From Trileptium ribeirensis (lineage: Eukaryota; Nematoda; Enoplea; Enoplida; Thoracostomopsidae), in the NCBI GenBank assembly GCA_030248225.1, contig JASANE010018604.1:1-64000 (forward strand): 64,000 nt of DNA, given 5' to 3'. A model generated the notes under the pieces. The model was given only the letters and a program-made list of their open reading frames with translations. It was not told the origin of the DNA and made no database searches. The position numbers and the translations under genes are program-made. Within the stretch, counting starts at the first letter, position 1, and every line of letters starts with the position of its first letter. Shown piece by piece: positions 1-13,400 of the stretch.

Positions 1-2178
1 CAGGTACTTTCGTGTGCACCACACAATTGGCGAGTTTACCGCACGTAACTAACAATTTCCAAAAGTTTTGTAGGTCGGACAACAGCTGATTTTTTGTTAA
101 CAGATATGCACAATTGCAATCAGTCTTTAAATTACACGTATATGACGCGACTTGGTAATTACTATGCTTTATGGACTCCGCAATTCAACCGGAGGAAATC
201 TCTACATGAACTGGCGAAATCATCCCAGATGTCGTAAGTTCCCTAAGTTCCAAACTGTAGACCCACTAGGTCATGCCCCAGGTATGTGTATTTTGGCTTT
301 ATGCTGGTTAAGTAGCCCATGGTTATGCTCAATAATAATTTAATTCATTTCCACAATATAGCAATACCATGGAAAATATTTTACGACACCCCTATTGTCG
401 CAAGTGATCTATATTGTCACAGTAACACGTTTGCCAACTCCAAATTACAAGAAAACATCGCTCGAATGCAGATACAATCGTATAGTTAATGACTGTTATA
501 GAAGCCCCGAAATAGTACTGAAACACGTAATTCGAACATTGCATAAAGGGTGGTGTTCATATTGGCGCTCTGGTTTATCTGATTTTACAAGTGAATTTAT
601 ATTAAGTGTTTGAATTGTGCCACCCAGATTGGATTCTACCCAAGCATTTATAACTTAAACCCATACGAACCAAATAATGAAGTGCGAAAAACAAATGCAT
701 ACATACACATATATAAGGTAAGTGTAGCGATCTGGTCGTAGTCATATTGGATCGGAAGCGATCTTACCAGAAAATCGTATCGGACGTAACGGGCTAACAC
801 GGACCTGAGCTAACATTATTTACATATGCGGACCTGATGGGTTTCCATTGGCTCGAATTTCCTTTCCCACACGAGGTCAGGCCCAAGAAATGACGGAGCT
901 TAGCAAGCCGCAGGAGCGCTTCACAGGATGTGTTCTGATCCTGCCTTACGGGTTGCGCACGTAGTCTACGAGGTATGACCTTTGAGGTCCCCAGGGAGGT
1001 CGGCTCCGTCACCTGCTCACAGGCCAAAGAGACCGTACCGCTATTCCTGATCCACGTCTCAACCGGGAAGTGTAAAATTTTGAGTGTTTAAGTTTGATCG
1101 AAAACCGGTTCCCACTTTATCGAAACGACTACTTTGTTTCATTTAGCCAGTGGACCCCACTAGGGTCCTACAAATCTCTAGACGTTTAACGTCGGATCTG
1201 TGCGTGTGTATTTCTATTCTGGGTGCTCAGCGTGAGTTTATAATTCTTTTCTAATGAGTCACACTAGTCGCACTTTACAACAATCGTAATTAACATACTT
1301 ATTTGTAATCGGCGAGTCACGCTGAGGTTTGCTTCTGCGATGCGCGTGTCAAACCTGAACGTGGGTCGTCGATTTGGGGTGACGGATTTCAAACCCCTTC
1401 GAGTTCCTCTCGCTACTACGGGTCAACAAAACACTTGATCAATTTGAGTTTTCATCGAGCATTTATTGATGAGTTGCACAAGAACTTATGGGTACACGGA
1501 CAGATACATATTGTACGGGCAAATACAATAAGCGTTATGTCACAATTATGGCACGCTAATACAAAATGAGGAGAGCTTCAATTGGGGAGGGTTGCGGAGT
1601 CATCGCCTTTTTCACTGAACTCTCACAGCTGAGTAAAATCACGGCATGCACTGTGAAGCCTTATTTTATGACAGCTGCGCTTACCTTACTCATGAAAAAC
1701 AGTGGGTCAAATTAGAATCAGTACCGGTAGGTGATACGGTTAGTTATCGATAAAATAAAGGCGCCATCGAACTAACTATTTGCTCGGTACTATGTTTGCT
1801 AACAGGAAGGGTACTCCGACACAACGATAGGTTCGGGTAATCGAAAGGCGGAAACAAGGCGGGGTATACGGGGTTGAGCGTGCAACGGGACGTTTGCGAG
1901 ACTTCATCTGGCTCATTCCAATCACGACACTATAGTACATAATAATCGGTTATCAATACTCGCAGTTAGTAGCGATAAGGTTAGCTTATAACGCCATACT
2001 ACAACAACAATACAAGGAGACTTGTTAATACCATGACAAAATTATGAAATGCTCCTCGATACGACTCCTGAATTCTTTCCTAAAGGTGCGAAAATGGTAC
2101 GAGACTAGTTTTGTCCTACTCGCATACATACATACGTACATAGAATGACCATATAAAATTTGTTATGAAGCATCCAAA
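1..2178. other. no gene recognised (flotillin intron 3 or beyond)
   Basis: Anonymous sequence, GC-richer around 790-1030. Short open frames (for example 152-343, 395-613, minus 794-1027) have no recognisable domain or splice context. Confidence 0.6.
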
Positions 2179-2362
2179 TATGTTAACTAAATTCGGCACT
2201 AGTTCCCTATCCAATTACTCCACAAACGCAATGGAATTGGGTCTCTAATTGCGGTTAATCCCTAGCATCCATATACGCTGACTAATTTCGGCATTTATTC
2301 CCTATCAAGTTACCCCACGACCATAATGGAATTGAGTCCCTAATTACAACTAGTCCTTGGTC
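2179..2362 (+). repeat. degenerate tandem duplication of about 93 bp
   Basis: Two diverged copies with shared words CTAATTTCGGCA, TTCCCTATC, ATGGAATTG and CTAATT. The second starts near 2272. No coding sequence. Confidence 0.6.
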
Positions 2363-5300
2363 TAGGTCACTACATAAGACAAACATTTTGAATACACCAA
2401 CGCGAGTTGTAACAACATAAAAAGGAACGATCGGGCGGATTTGTTTCGAACCGCTTGCGGGTCCCGGCAGACGGAGGTTGGGACCGAACTTTGAGCTTTT
2501 CCTAATACGAAATTTCGTTCAATTTACTATGCGGGTTGTACCTATGATGGTGATTGGAACGAGTAATAATAATGGTGAGGCCTCGTAGGCCATCGGCATT
2601 ACTCTAATGGTACGAAAACCTACGTTGTTTTGACATGAGGAACGTTCAAAAACGAGCTTTATTTGGCACTAAAATTTAACCGTTATTGTGAGCAATTTCT
2701 GCTCGACGAAGCGAGGCAGTAAACGGAGGCCCCGGTTGTCAGGACAACCGTAGCAAATTTTCTAACTTAATCCTGCTCGATTTGTCTCCTTAAATTGTTC
2801 GGTTTGCAATTTTCGAGCTAAATTTTGAGCACAGTTCGATTGGGTCTGGGGAGTCTTTTGACTTCAAATAAATGCTCGATTTGGCGGTGTATCTCAGTGC
2901 AACTTTGCACAGGGGCTGGGCTCGCTCGACCTTACGTATTGATTTCCTAGGACCGGGTCAACGGTCCTCACAAAAATGGTCCGTAGGGCTAAGGCCCGAT
3001 AGACTCTATGTCGCATTTAGCGACTTCGGTAACCTTGAAATTTAAAATGTTTTCGTTGGTAGTATAACTTATCAACGCTGGGGAAATTAATATTTTCCTT
3101 TCATAAGCTAAAAGATGTGTAAAAATAAGACCGAAACAGACCCGCGAAAACAGTCTAATTTGTGAAATTTGAACTACAATCCGAACGACGATTGTGCGGT
3201 TCGGGTCTGAACCGCCTATAACTTTTGAACGGGCCACGGCTTTGCCGGGCTCAATAGCTTAAACTAAAGGCCTAAGGGGCCTCTATATAGGCAAGAAAAG
3301 TCGTTAAAATTCCTGAGATAAATATCGAGTTATTAACGTGTAAAAATCGGGTGAGGGCGGACCCCTATCGGGCCGTCGGGTTTGGGGTTCCGACTCGAAA
3401 CCGACATGTTTTAAGATCCTATTCGTTAATAGACAGTACTACGCAGAAACTGCCAAGGTTTCAGCAAAGTTAATGGAGTAAATCCTAAGATACTTTAAAT
3501 TTCCGCATTACGGGGGAACATGTTCCTCTAGGGTCGTCGGGTTTAAGTTCCTAGCTCGATATTTGAACGTTTTAAACCTTGAGGCTTTGATTCGGATCCT
3601 CATAGAGATCCGGATAAAATATTAGCCAGATTCTTGGGGTAGTTCTAGAGATATGTCAAATTTTTCTCTAAGTGAGCTGTCTCGCTCAGGGGACGTCATG
3701 TCGGTATAAAATTTTGACCTGCAGCGTTGCCTACGGCACTATTACCTTATTAATAAAATTTAAACAAGTTTCTCGCGTAAAACGATCCACAATTACCAGT
3801 TAACTCCCATCAACAAAAATCAGAACAGCTGGACGGACTCTCGTCCAAAAAGAATCGTAAAACGCTTGAACTCTTGAAAGCCAACTTAGGCACATCCTAA
3901 ATAAATGATGCTTGTACGTGTATGACCGCGGATGATTCGGAGTACCAATCGAAACGTCTTGTTTAACCAAAATTCTTTCAAGTAAAAGGTTTGTTTAACC
4001 TCGGTCGGCTCAGGGAATATTTTCCTAGATCCTAACTCGACTCAGGGAGTCATGTAAAATAAGTCTAAGCGCAAGTGTTACGCTTTGTTTGTATCCTAAC
4101 TCATTGACCGAGGGAGGTCCAGTATGACTTCGAGGGTTCGATTTAATCGTGAATGGCCAATAGTGGCAGCGGATCCGTGGGACAAGCTAGGACGGGCAGT
4201 GCTATCATGTAAAATGGAAGTGTGGATAGGGGAGGCAAGATGCTATACAGTGATACGTCCACCGCTACGTTATTCGGCCCTACGGGCTAGCTGGTAACTT
4301 TGTTTCTACTTATTAGGTCTGTGCGGTAACCCTAACCGCCTCCCTGGTCCACACTTACAGTCCCTCGTTCCAACGGTCGTCGTCCATCCATCCGCAAAGT
4401 CAAATCAAAAAGCCAATAACAACTAACAAGCGAGAATGCTGAAAACTGAAGAGCGCCAGAGCCGGTCTGCAAACCGACCGAACTCTGCGCTGTCGAAGTC
4501 ATACTGAACGCTGACTTGTTTACGCGGTCCTGCTTTTATACTAGAATTTAAAATTTTAAATAATTTTCAAATCTTTCGGACGGTTAGAGTGCTTATTCAG
4601 CACTTTTAGTCCGATTTCTGATCTGAGCTTACTCAACTAAACCAACACTCTTATCGGCCACATTCCGATCATATTTCTAGAAATTTTGGGCCGAATTTAA
4701 TATAAAATCTTATTTAATTAAGTTGATTTACGACCTTGTTGATATCAACTTTATATAAATTTCGTCTAACTTGCTACAAAATTCTGCATAAACAGCTGGA
4801 AACTTGTATTAAACTTGTATAAAACTCCAAACTTAGCCTCCGAATACCAATAATATTTACCGTCGGCTTTGTCTTTGATGGACCAACAAAACGTTAATAG
4901 AAACTTTAAATTTCCAACTTTATAAACCACTCACTGTACTGTTACTTTATATAAATTAATTTGCACATAATATAAGCTCTTCCAGAAAGTTCCAGCAATT
5001 CTACAAGAACCCATATATATATATATATGTACACATATAGATCAACTTTAATGTACTTCATTCGTTAGCTCGCCCTTCAGTTGTCCGGCCAGTACTAATA
5101 TCAAGCATACCATTAAATTTATATAAACTTTATACGCGTCCACAGCTAAGAAATTACAGAGAGGCTTGTTTGTTTAAGGTATCAAAGCTCGGCGACTCTA
5201 AACTCAATATAAGCTCTATATTAAATTAATATTAAGCCGACTACAGATGTTTAGTTGTTTTATGAAAGGGCAAGCGTACACAGACTTATCAGAAGGCAGC

Positions 5301-5923
5301 GCAGTATAGGCATCGATGAGCAAATTCAAGAAACTAAGATTACTATTAAATTCCCTACTTTATATGAACTTTATAGTAGCGTATAAATTCGATATTAATG
5401 CTTGTTGCTTTCTATAAATACACGGGAAAGAGATGCGACTGGTGTAAACAAAACAGAAGAGGCAAGAGCAGAGAGAGAAAAAGAGGAGAAAAGAGGGCAC
5501 AGTCCCTCCGAAGATGGCCAAAGTGCCATAAGAAGTTCGGATTCGGACTCAGTATGTCCGACCGGCCAAAATTACATGTAACAGGACCGTATTCGGTCTA
5601 CAGGGGAAAATAGACTCTCGGGGGAGGGTCCATGTCAAATTTTTCCGGGGTAGGGTGTTTTAAACGGTTCCCCTGGGTTCGGGGTGTGCTTTTCTGAGGC
5701 GTTCTATATATTTTTGGATTAGTCTCGATACGGGGAAGCTAATGAGGGGTGACACGTCTGTCGTGGCGTTATTCCTAAAATCTTCGTACGAGCGGGTACC
5801 TAAAAGTGGGCACAGCGGGAAAGCCTCGGATCTGGGGCTCCTAATGATACCGTGTACATAATTTTGTGTTAAATATTCGTTGAATTATTTGAGTGATTGT
5901 AGTATACCTGCTTATGTATATAC
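2363..5923. other. no gene recognised; diverged interspersed repeats
   Basis: 2440-4440 alternates GC-rich phrases (for example TCGGGCCGTCGGGTTTGGGG) with AT-rich stretches and looks like old repeat. 4740-5370 has a recurring ACTTTATATAAATT word about every 180 bp, and a short AT microsatellite at 5013-5030. Confidence 0.5.
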
Positions 5924-5931
5924 ATATTTAC

Positions 5932-7076
5932 CAGGGAGTAACCGGAATTCCGGTTCCGGCGAAAATCGTGTTCCGGTTGCGGTTCCGGCAAAGGGCAAAA
6001 ACCATACCGGAACCGGAATTCCGGTTTAAAAATTTTGTTTGAAATTTTCCGCGTTTTTGCTTCATCCTGTAATCCAAGCATATGTAATATATATTATACA
6101 ATGATCAAGCTCCAATACAACCAAGCAAAAGAAAAGATTAACTAACCAATTAGCCGTGTGAAACGTAAGTAGGGCACATACTTTGAGCAGGAATTTTTCA
6201 TAATAATCTGCAGGAGTTTGTTAAATCAAAGCCAGGTCGATGCCTGTAGCAGCTATTTTACACATCCAGAAGTTTCCGGGTTACTTTCGAATTAAACCAG
6301 TCCAACTGGGTAGCAGAGTATGGCTTACGTAGAAGTACTTAGCGTATGCTTGGACAATATAAATTGCATCAAGCACCAGCCAGTGTGTTTGTAAACTTTG
6401 TAAATCAGGCGAAATTGAAGTAAACTAACGTTATCTGCAGCGCAGCTAGAAACTGCTTTCTAGGCAATGAACTGCATTTATTGAAACTGTGCGAGCAGTA
6501 TCACAGTTTGTCTCATTTACAGGATTCTGATTAGAAAGTTATCATCATTATGATCTAACTGACGGGCACAACGCTAGCCTAAACAGTGTCTCTAACCACT
6601 GATCACAAAATTACCTTCTACCTATTATTTTCTCTTAGAATCATATAAACCAATAATTTTAAGCTTCCTACAGAAGAAAATGCAACAAACGTATGTGTAG
6701 TAAAGGGAGGCGACTGGAGACAGAGCGAAAGTGTGTATTCTACGCTCCAAGCTTTGTAAGCATATTCGATTTGACGCAGTATACGCAATGGTGTATAGTG
6801 GAAGACATTTTTTGGTCTGAATGTCTAAAAACCGACATATTTGATCGATAAATAAACATTAATAGCTTGCTCAGTCTCTTTAAAGTTTGAGAAAGGCAAT
6901 AATACCATTGCAATACATAAAGTTTAATGTAAAAGTTATTTTTAAAGCATTTTAAATTCACTATACCTTCATTTCTTCCTTCATCTGTTTTACTATATAT
7001 AAATTTCGAAGACCAGGTTCAGGTTCCGGTTCCGGATCCGGTTTAAATGAAGGGTTCCGGTTCCGGTTATTCCCTG
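5932..7076. mobile_element. non-autonomous hAT-type element, copy 1
   Basis: Terminal inverted repeats CAGGGAGTAACCGGAATTCC and (reverse complement of the right end) CAGGGAATAACCGGAACC, flanked by a perfect 8 bp target duplication ATATTTAC (5924-5931 and 7077-7084). Eight-base duplications and CAGGG ends are hAT hallmarks. Subterminal GGTTCCGG/CCGGAACC motifs are repeated at both ends. No transposase-like frame is visible in 1145 bp. A diverged copy lies at 13618-14742. Confidence 0.88.
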
Positions 7077-7259
7077 ATATTTACCAATAAGTCCGTGGAT
7101 CCGGGTCGGATTTCCACGAAACCGGCTCATTCGAAAGACCGTGAAATTATCTATAATAAATGTTGAGTGTCGAATTTCCAAATTCCCAACGGTTCCGGAG
7201 TTATGGACCGGAGCCGATACTTTCGGTACCAAATTTTCTAACTCTTATGTCTTATCTCA

Positions 7260-7448
7260 ACCAGCGCGAATGAACGCTGGTAAGTAATATTTCGTAAAAC
7301 ATTGCCAATTACCAGTGTAGCGATAACTAGTGAGCACTGGTAAACTTTATATTTTCAGTTTGCTCTTATAATTCTCAGATAATTTTCTCAATTGCTGTTC
7401 GCTATCTAGCGAACAGTCACATTTTTGTGGTCCTCATTCGTGAGGACG
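7260..7448. repeat. cluster of four short hairpins
   Basis: CCAGCG...CGCTGG (7261-7281), TTACCAGTG...CACTGGTAA (about 7308-7344), CTGTTCGCTA-TC-TAGCGAACAG (about 7394-7415) and GTCCTCA-TTCG-TGAGGAC (about 7430-7447). The first two share the CCAG/CTGG outer pairs, with C-G replaced by T-A at the next pair. No TIR or coding sequence is associated. Confidence 0.65.
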
Positions 7449-7791
7449 GTGGTGACGGATCTTCATCACGGCCAGTTATTCCAATGACAATTTGTAACTA
7501 ATTTCGTGGTCCTACCATTCGGGGTAGGGCTATTCCTACACAGATATTTATACTGGGTTCAGCCTGGGAGTCGTACCGTCCTAAAATTCTCGACAACTCG
7601 AGTATGGCAAGGGCTCGCCATACACACGGTCTGCACCTATAAAATATCAATTTACATGCGTGCAATCCCTAAAATTCCTTCCAAAATTATTCCAAATGCG
7701 TTACATTCTATCAATCTACTTCCAATCCTAGAAATTACTGAGATACAGCAAAATATAACAAACAGCGTACATGAAATCATGGTAGAATACA

Positions 7792-8208
7792 GGCGCTTTT
7801 ATGGCCTGTTCAACCCAGTAAAATGATACAATTATAGCACGACATGATCATATACAATGGTAACAATAGGGCGGCGCTTTTATGGTCTCATACAATAACA
7901 ATAAACGGTATGAATATGGTACAATAACTGGTTAACAATTTATGTCCCAATCAATTTACTGGATCATGTACCTGAACATACGTATAAGCAACAACATCGA
8001 TTCCAACGGTACACAATCATATGATGCGATTATGGTAACATATATCGAAAACGTGCCTTTATGGCCATCAAAAGTACTACAATAACGACGATAATGATAC
8101 GTAATTCAAATATGTATATATGTAGCAGTGATGCCTTTATGGCCAACGATAATATGGTAAAAATCATGATAATGCCAATATATTTACCAAGACGTGCCTT
8201 TAGGGCAC
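7792..8208 (+). repeat. degenerate GTGCCTTTATGGCC motif repeated five times
   Basis: Copies at about 7792, 7873, 8052, 8131 and 8192 at irregular spacing. The last forms GTGCC-TTTAG-GGCAC. The rest of the stretch is AT-rich with ATGGTA/CAATAA words. No coding signal. Confidence 0.55.
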
Positions 8209-8571
8209 TACAATCAGTATGTATATAGATATAGATATTTGTATATACGGCAACAATTCCTTGACGATTTTCCATCCCTGAAATATCACTAAAGATACCC
8301 ATCTTGATCAAAACAAAGTCGGCGGTGCAGGCCGAAATACTGAAAATGCTTGTCGGTTACATAGCGGGACTCTTCGAACCTAATTATTCCGTTTACCTAT
8401 ATATGAACATAAATGTGCGATTGAATTTGTTCCTATTACGTACATATATACTGTGGTTTCAGCATAGTTTCAATTATCTACATATGTACCCGGTAATTTC
8501 TGACCTGTTGTAATAATGTACTTACATAACTGCATTGATCTTGCGAGTTACTTCAATTACTGGTTTACATA

Positions 8572-8625
8572 TATATGGTGGTTCACGGTTTGTGCCTACC
8601 TATATGGTGGTTCATGGTTTGTGCC
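8572..8625 (+). repeat. 29 bp tandem duplication
   Basis: TATATGGTGGTTCAYGGTTTGTGCC twice (given here with one variable base; 8572-8596 and 8601-8625). Confidence 0.8.
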
Positions 8626-8862
8626 AGTTAGGCAGTCCACATATGAGGTGACAACAGGGATCAGTATACATATTCGCATATGCTAAGGGGCGATTAGGTG
8701 ATTCTGCTTACATAGATGTACGTATTGTAGGGCGACGGTGGGTTCCGCACCCTTTTGGGCTCTTCCCGTCGGGGGTCCCAGGTTGTGGAAAAACTGGTGA
8801 CTGAATTCGGAAATGTTGGCCACCATATACGTGGTCATGATTATTGGGGAACTCGACTAAAT

Positions 8863-9110
8863 GTTGACCATTACACTATGGACAGGATTTTCGGTATTCG
8901 GAAAAAATGTTGTCCATTATACTGTAGACGGGATTTTTTGTATTCGGAAAAAATGTTGTCCATTATACTGTGGACATAATTATTGGTGGTCGAAAAAATG
9001 TTGACCATAGTGGTGTAGTCGGAATTATCGTAAAAGTTGACCATTATAGTGTGGTCAAGATTATGGGTTTTCGCTAAAAGTTTACCATTAGGCTGTGGTC
9101 AGGATTATCC
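8863..9110 (+). repeat. minisatellite of about 45 bp units with hairpin cores
   Basis: Six units beginning TTGACCATTATACTGTGGTC-like, at 8863, 8909, 8955, 9000, 9037 and 9080. Unit 3 has a TGTCCA/TGGACA stem, unit 5 TTGACCA/TGGTCAA. The linker is GATTATNGGTATTCGGAAAA-like. Degenerate earlier copy near 8816. Confidence 0.8.
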
Positions 9111-9120
9111 ACCTCGTAAC

Positions 9121-9158
9121 GATCCGTATGGATCTGTTACACATAGGAGTAACAGATC
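9121..9158. repeat. two adjacent hairpins GATCC/GGATC and GATCTGTTAC/GTAACAGATC
   Basis: The second is a perfect 10 bp stem (9131-9140 with 9149-9158) around an 8 nt loop. They directly follow the hairpin minisatellite and precede the mariner-type MITE. Confidence 0.75.
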
Positions 9159-9210
9159 AAGACGTTCTTTAAACAAGTATTTGAGCTGTCACAACGCATA
9201 ATCACGCCTA

Positions 9211-9525
9211 CATTTACAATCAGAATTAAGTGCTTACAAAATCGAACGAAATCGCAAACGATCGATCTTCGTTTAAATGAAGTTCGATAAATTAAACGCA
9301 AACTAACCATTTTTCATTAAAAAAGATTTTTTTTCAACACAATCAAAATTCGTTAAATTAAACGTGAACTATCATTTTTATTAAATTATTTTTTATTTTG
9401 ACGCAATAGAAATTCGTTAAGATAATCGACTTTCGTATAAACGATCGATTTTCGTTTAAATGCAAACTATCAAAATCGAACGAAGCTTCGATCGATTTTT
9501 GAGCACTTAATTCTGATTGTAACTG
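9211..9525. mobile_element. mariner-type MITE
   Basis: Inverted ends CATTTACAATCAGAATTAAG and CAGTTACAATCAGAATTAAG, extending to about 23 bp, with TA on both sides (9209-9210, 9526-9527). The 315 bp interior is itself partly palindromic with repeated TCGTTTAAATG/ATCGAACGA motifs and no coding capacity. A TA duplication with such ends fits Tc1/mariner. Confidence 0.75.
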
Positions 9526-9767
9526 TATGTTTAATGAGTGTATATGTACACATAATATGTAGTTAGAATTAACGTCTGTACAATTCTGACTGAAATCCGT
9601 TTTTAATGCATCTGAACCGTCTATGTCCATGTTGGACGCAATAATCCAAGCTGCAATTACTTTATGAAAGATATAGACATGGTCGCTGTAGCAAATATTA
9701 AAGAGTTGGAAGCGAGAATTCATAAAGACATAAGTACGGCTCCCGTTGTACATATTGTAACAGAGGC

Positions 9768-10260
9768 TTCTGCTATGATAAATAGAATCAGGCGGTATAT
9801 TCGTTGTAAATCTAAGCGTGTGATATTGCCTCTATACTAGTCTCTTGTGAGACATATAGTTGAGTACTGCTCAGTTGTTTGTAGTCCGCACTTGGAACGT
9901 GACATTGCCTTAGTGGAATCAGTTCAGCACCGAATCTCTAAGTTGATCACTGATATTTCTCATTTGCCATATGATGAACGGCTGCAGGAACTATGCTTGC
10001 AATCTCTTCAAACTAGAAGATGTCGTGCTGACCTAACTATGACCTATAAAATTCTTCAAGACAAAGCTGATGTAGACAGTACTAGTTTTTTCAGCTGACC
10101 GCACTTTCGTGCCAAACACAGTGTGAAACTGTGAGTTAAACGGGCGCTCGTTTGCTTTCAAGGGCAGACTCAAAGTGCGAAGCATGTTGGCAGTAAATTG
10201 TTCATGAAGCAGGTAAATAAATAATCCCACAGGCTTTAAAAAGTATTTTCAAAAGAAATT
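9768..10260 (+). pseudogene. decayed LINE (CR1/jockey-like) reverse transcriptase C-terminus
   Basis: The open stretch 9841-10098 encodes VRHIVEYCSVVCSPHLERDI, then ESVQHRISKLI and LPYDERLQELCLQSLQTRR, then LTMTYKIL. That is the typical end of APE-type non-LTR retrotransposon RTs (consensus LEYCS-x-VWSPHL, ESVQRRFTK, YEERL, L-x-SLEERR). Upstream in frame, AMINRIRR and CKSKRVILPLY precede a TAG at 9838-9840. After the TGA at 10096, a shifted frame still resembles the family tail (RSFAFKGRLKVRS, FKKYFQK). This is only the last 170 or so codons of an element, 5'-truncated and broken, inside flotillin intron 3 in antisense orientation. Confidence 0.8.
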
Positions 10261-10345
10261 AAACCCGCTTTCGCAACATTACATCACTATAATAGTTGAT
10301 TTCACAAAACACAGCCGTTAGATTATATACGTACTGACAACATAC

Positions 10346-10489
10346 CTCCACAGTCATGAGACCCATTATAGCACGTTGATAACCCTCGAGAGTCTCAAGA
10401 GCGATTTGTTGTATTTCGCGCTCAGTCTTTCCTAAGAATTGTTGACAGGCAGTTGCAAGCATCTTCTTGCTTTGGCCTTGAATTTTAAC
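10346..10489 (-). CDS. FLOT1: flotillin-1 coding exon 3
   Basis: The acceptor TTACAG ends at 10490 and donor GTATGT starts at 10345. The 48 codons begin [20 protein letters not shown] and end GLMTVE, residues 71-118, with both boundaries in phase 0. This is the early PHB domain. The exon lies only about 90 bp from the end of a decayed LINE tail on the opposite strand. Confidence 0.95.
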
Positions 10490-13400
10490 CTGTAATGATG
10501 AAATTTGTGTAAAGAAAGCGCAGAGTCAGATAGCAAATATGCCTGTATTGGCTATTGTAACTGCATATTGATAAGATGTATAGTCTCTAACATATCTACT
10601 CCATTAGCATTAAGTATCAGTAGATGACATATTTCGAGAGTTTAAATATTATACTCGGTTATAAAATTTCAAAAATTGTATATTTTTATAATTTTAAAAT
10701 ACTGAAGTTAACTGGGGATCCGACATGGTCGCCGTCTGTAAACACATTGTATAATTTGATAGCCAAACACATCATAGTATTTACAACAATTCAACAACAT
10801 AAAGTTTGTTAAAATTAAATTTTAATCCATATGTGAGGTTACGAAAGTCGGGATCATTGCCACCCCCGACACGGCCCACTGAGCTGGTCGGGGCAGCTCG
10901 CGGATTATAAAGGGATGCTGCAATTTCTTGAATAATTACAAACAATAGGAATTTATAATTTTACTGGTATTTAAACGCAGCTTCAACATGAAGAAATCTT
11001 TGTAAATTATCAAATACATTTAATTTAACCATAAAAATAGTTATTTTTCGGAATTAATTTTAAACAATTACCCAGTAATATATGAATTTCATAATTTAAG
11101 AGGATAAGGTTATATTATATCTGGTTGCATTTTTGCTATTGAAATAAAATTTCTTTATATAAATATTGTATTGATATTGTAATATTGCATCGCTTTTAAT
11201 AAATATTGTAACTGCATAGTGATAATCAATGTAATGAACAATTTGTAATCTGGCACCAGGATCTAAACAACACACACGCAATCAATATGTAGCTGCACTT
11301 TTTGCTATCACTACAACAAAATATTACGATAAGGTACACGTATCACCAAGCAATATGCAATATTTGCTGCTTCAAGACTTACAACTTGACAAAGATAAAT
11401 ATAAGATAATCGTAAACCAGTTGAAGCAATACATAAATTAAAGATTAAATGATTAAAAATAATTTTTATTAGTGTTTAATAAAAATTTAATTTATTACAT
11501 AATACAGTGGAACGTACGATACTAATTAACAAGTACAAACTATCATAATTATACGTGTGGGTCCACCACTTCTGAACTTAGAAACTGAAAATACCTAAAG
11601 CGGTTTTCCCGATTCATGTGGGGGATTCCCACAGTTTAATAGTAGGAACAATACAGTACTGTTACTGGCAGAAAAACGTCATCATGAACTGGGGAAGATG
11701 AAAGAGTCGAAGTAAGCTTGGTTCTCTCAATCGATGGGCACCATGATGTTGGAGCTCCCCGTGATTTCGGCTGTTTCTCCAGTTAAATTCTGGCTTCCTC
11801 AAGTCAACCACCCCGGTATTTTGAGGAGACACAAAAATAATCTTCCTAACAAAAACGGTTATAACAAAACTCAGTATCACTGCGTACACATGCATACATT
11901 TCCACTAATCATGAAAAAATACAATGTAAATTGATATGAGACCTGCATTTCATTTTTTTCTCATTTTCAGTGGGCAAATAACAAATATACAACAAACACA
12001 ACGACATGCATGCTGGAATTGCATGACGAATGTCATAAAACCCGATTACATGACCCAATTGGCCTGGAAAATACGGTTTTCCCTCGCTAACCCGTGGGTG
12101 TTTCTGGTTCCCCAAGTAAAAGTTTGGTCGTGTGGAGATATCAGATACCTAGAAAGCCCTATTTGGAGTAGCTAGACGACAACAATAAGATGAAGCAAAA
12201 ATTCCTAAAGATGACGGCGATAATAAGAATATTTGGGAGACTACAGCACATAATGTGCACTGTGGTTAAACTGTAAATCGTTGCGACTTGGTATGCCGAA
12301 AACAGACCGTTTTTGACATCCATTTTAAAACTAGGGCTGGAGGTGGACAAGTTTTCGTTAAAATTCCGTGCGTATCAGCATACAATTGTAGCTAGTTTGT
12401 TTCGCGCAGATCGCTATATATGTAAAAAACAAAGCTCCTAACAGACGTTTGTTTAGTAACAAATATTCTTTTTGTGTACCTATGTAACCAAATATGGCAA
12501 TCCACTTCTCGGAGTTACACAGTTTTTATATTTTCCACGGGACCAAAACTTATATAGACCCAAACCTAGTAAATAGGTAGGCATTATAGTAAACGCTATA
12601 TATATTGTTCTTCCTGGTTTTTCAACAACCTCGAAACCCCTTATTATTACCAATAAAACTATATAGCTTTAATTAAAAACAGACTGAACAACGGGAAATC
12701 GTGACTAAAATTACACCCTTGGCATGACCTGGGAGGTTCCCCAATTTGGAACTGGGGGAGAAGAAAATATTTGTGGGCGATTTACCCAGTTCATATAGAG
12801 TTCCTTCCTGGTGACACGGGGACCAAAAAGCACGGTAACCGTCAAAAATGTCTAGCTTGGCACCTGATTGCAGCTGTGTTTATTAGAAAGGAAAAATCTT
12901 AGTGACTTTTAACCCCGCAGGGGCAATTTGAGATGTTTTGCTAAGATTGTGTTAAATTCGTATACTTTCAGCCCATCATACAACAATTTTTATTGGCCTA
13001 GGAAAGTAACTGAAGGGAATGGATTGGGGAAGGCCAAAATTTACTTGGGGGTGGCATGAACTGGGACAGTTAAGGGTACGCCGAAATATCTGTGGTCAAT
13101 CCAATTATTTGGAGAGAACCCAATTTGAGCATAGGGTGCCATAAGATATTGCGCCCATTAGAGAAACCGCTAAGTGAAAAATAGCCTAAAATTTATACAA
13201 AATATTCGATTCACGCGAGCGTTATGAATGGTAGTTTAAGATGAAGATTAACAGCAGAAGCTATATAAATTAACGGATATCCATTTATATATACCTGTGC
13301 AATCCCTGTTATCTGAATTGGAACACCAAGTTTAGTATATACTCGAGGGCTTTCAACAATAAGGGTCATCGTGTTCAACGAGATACGCTGAATTTGCTGA

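Noticed and set aside
5869..7232. Minus-strand ORFs in the hAT-type element
   Set aside because: Partly the translated CCGGAA repeats of the termini; no transposase motif, and the frames are not conserved in the second copy.
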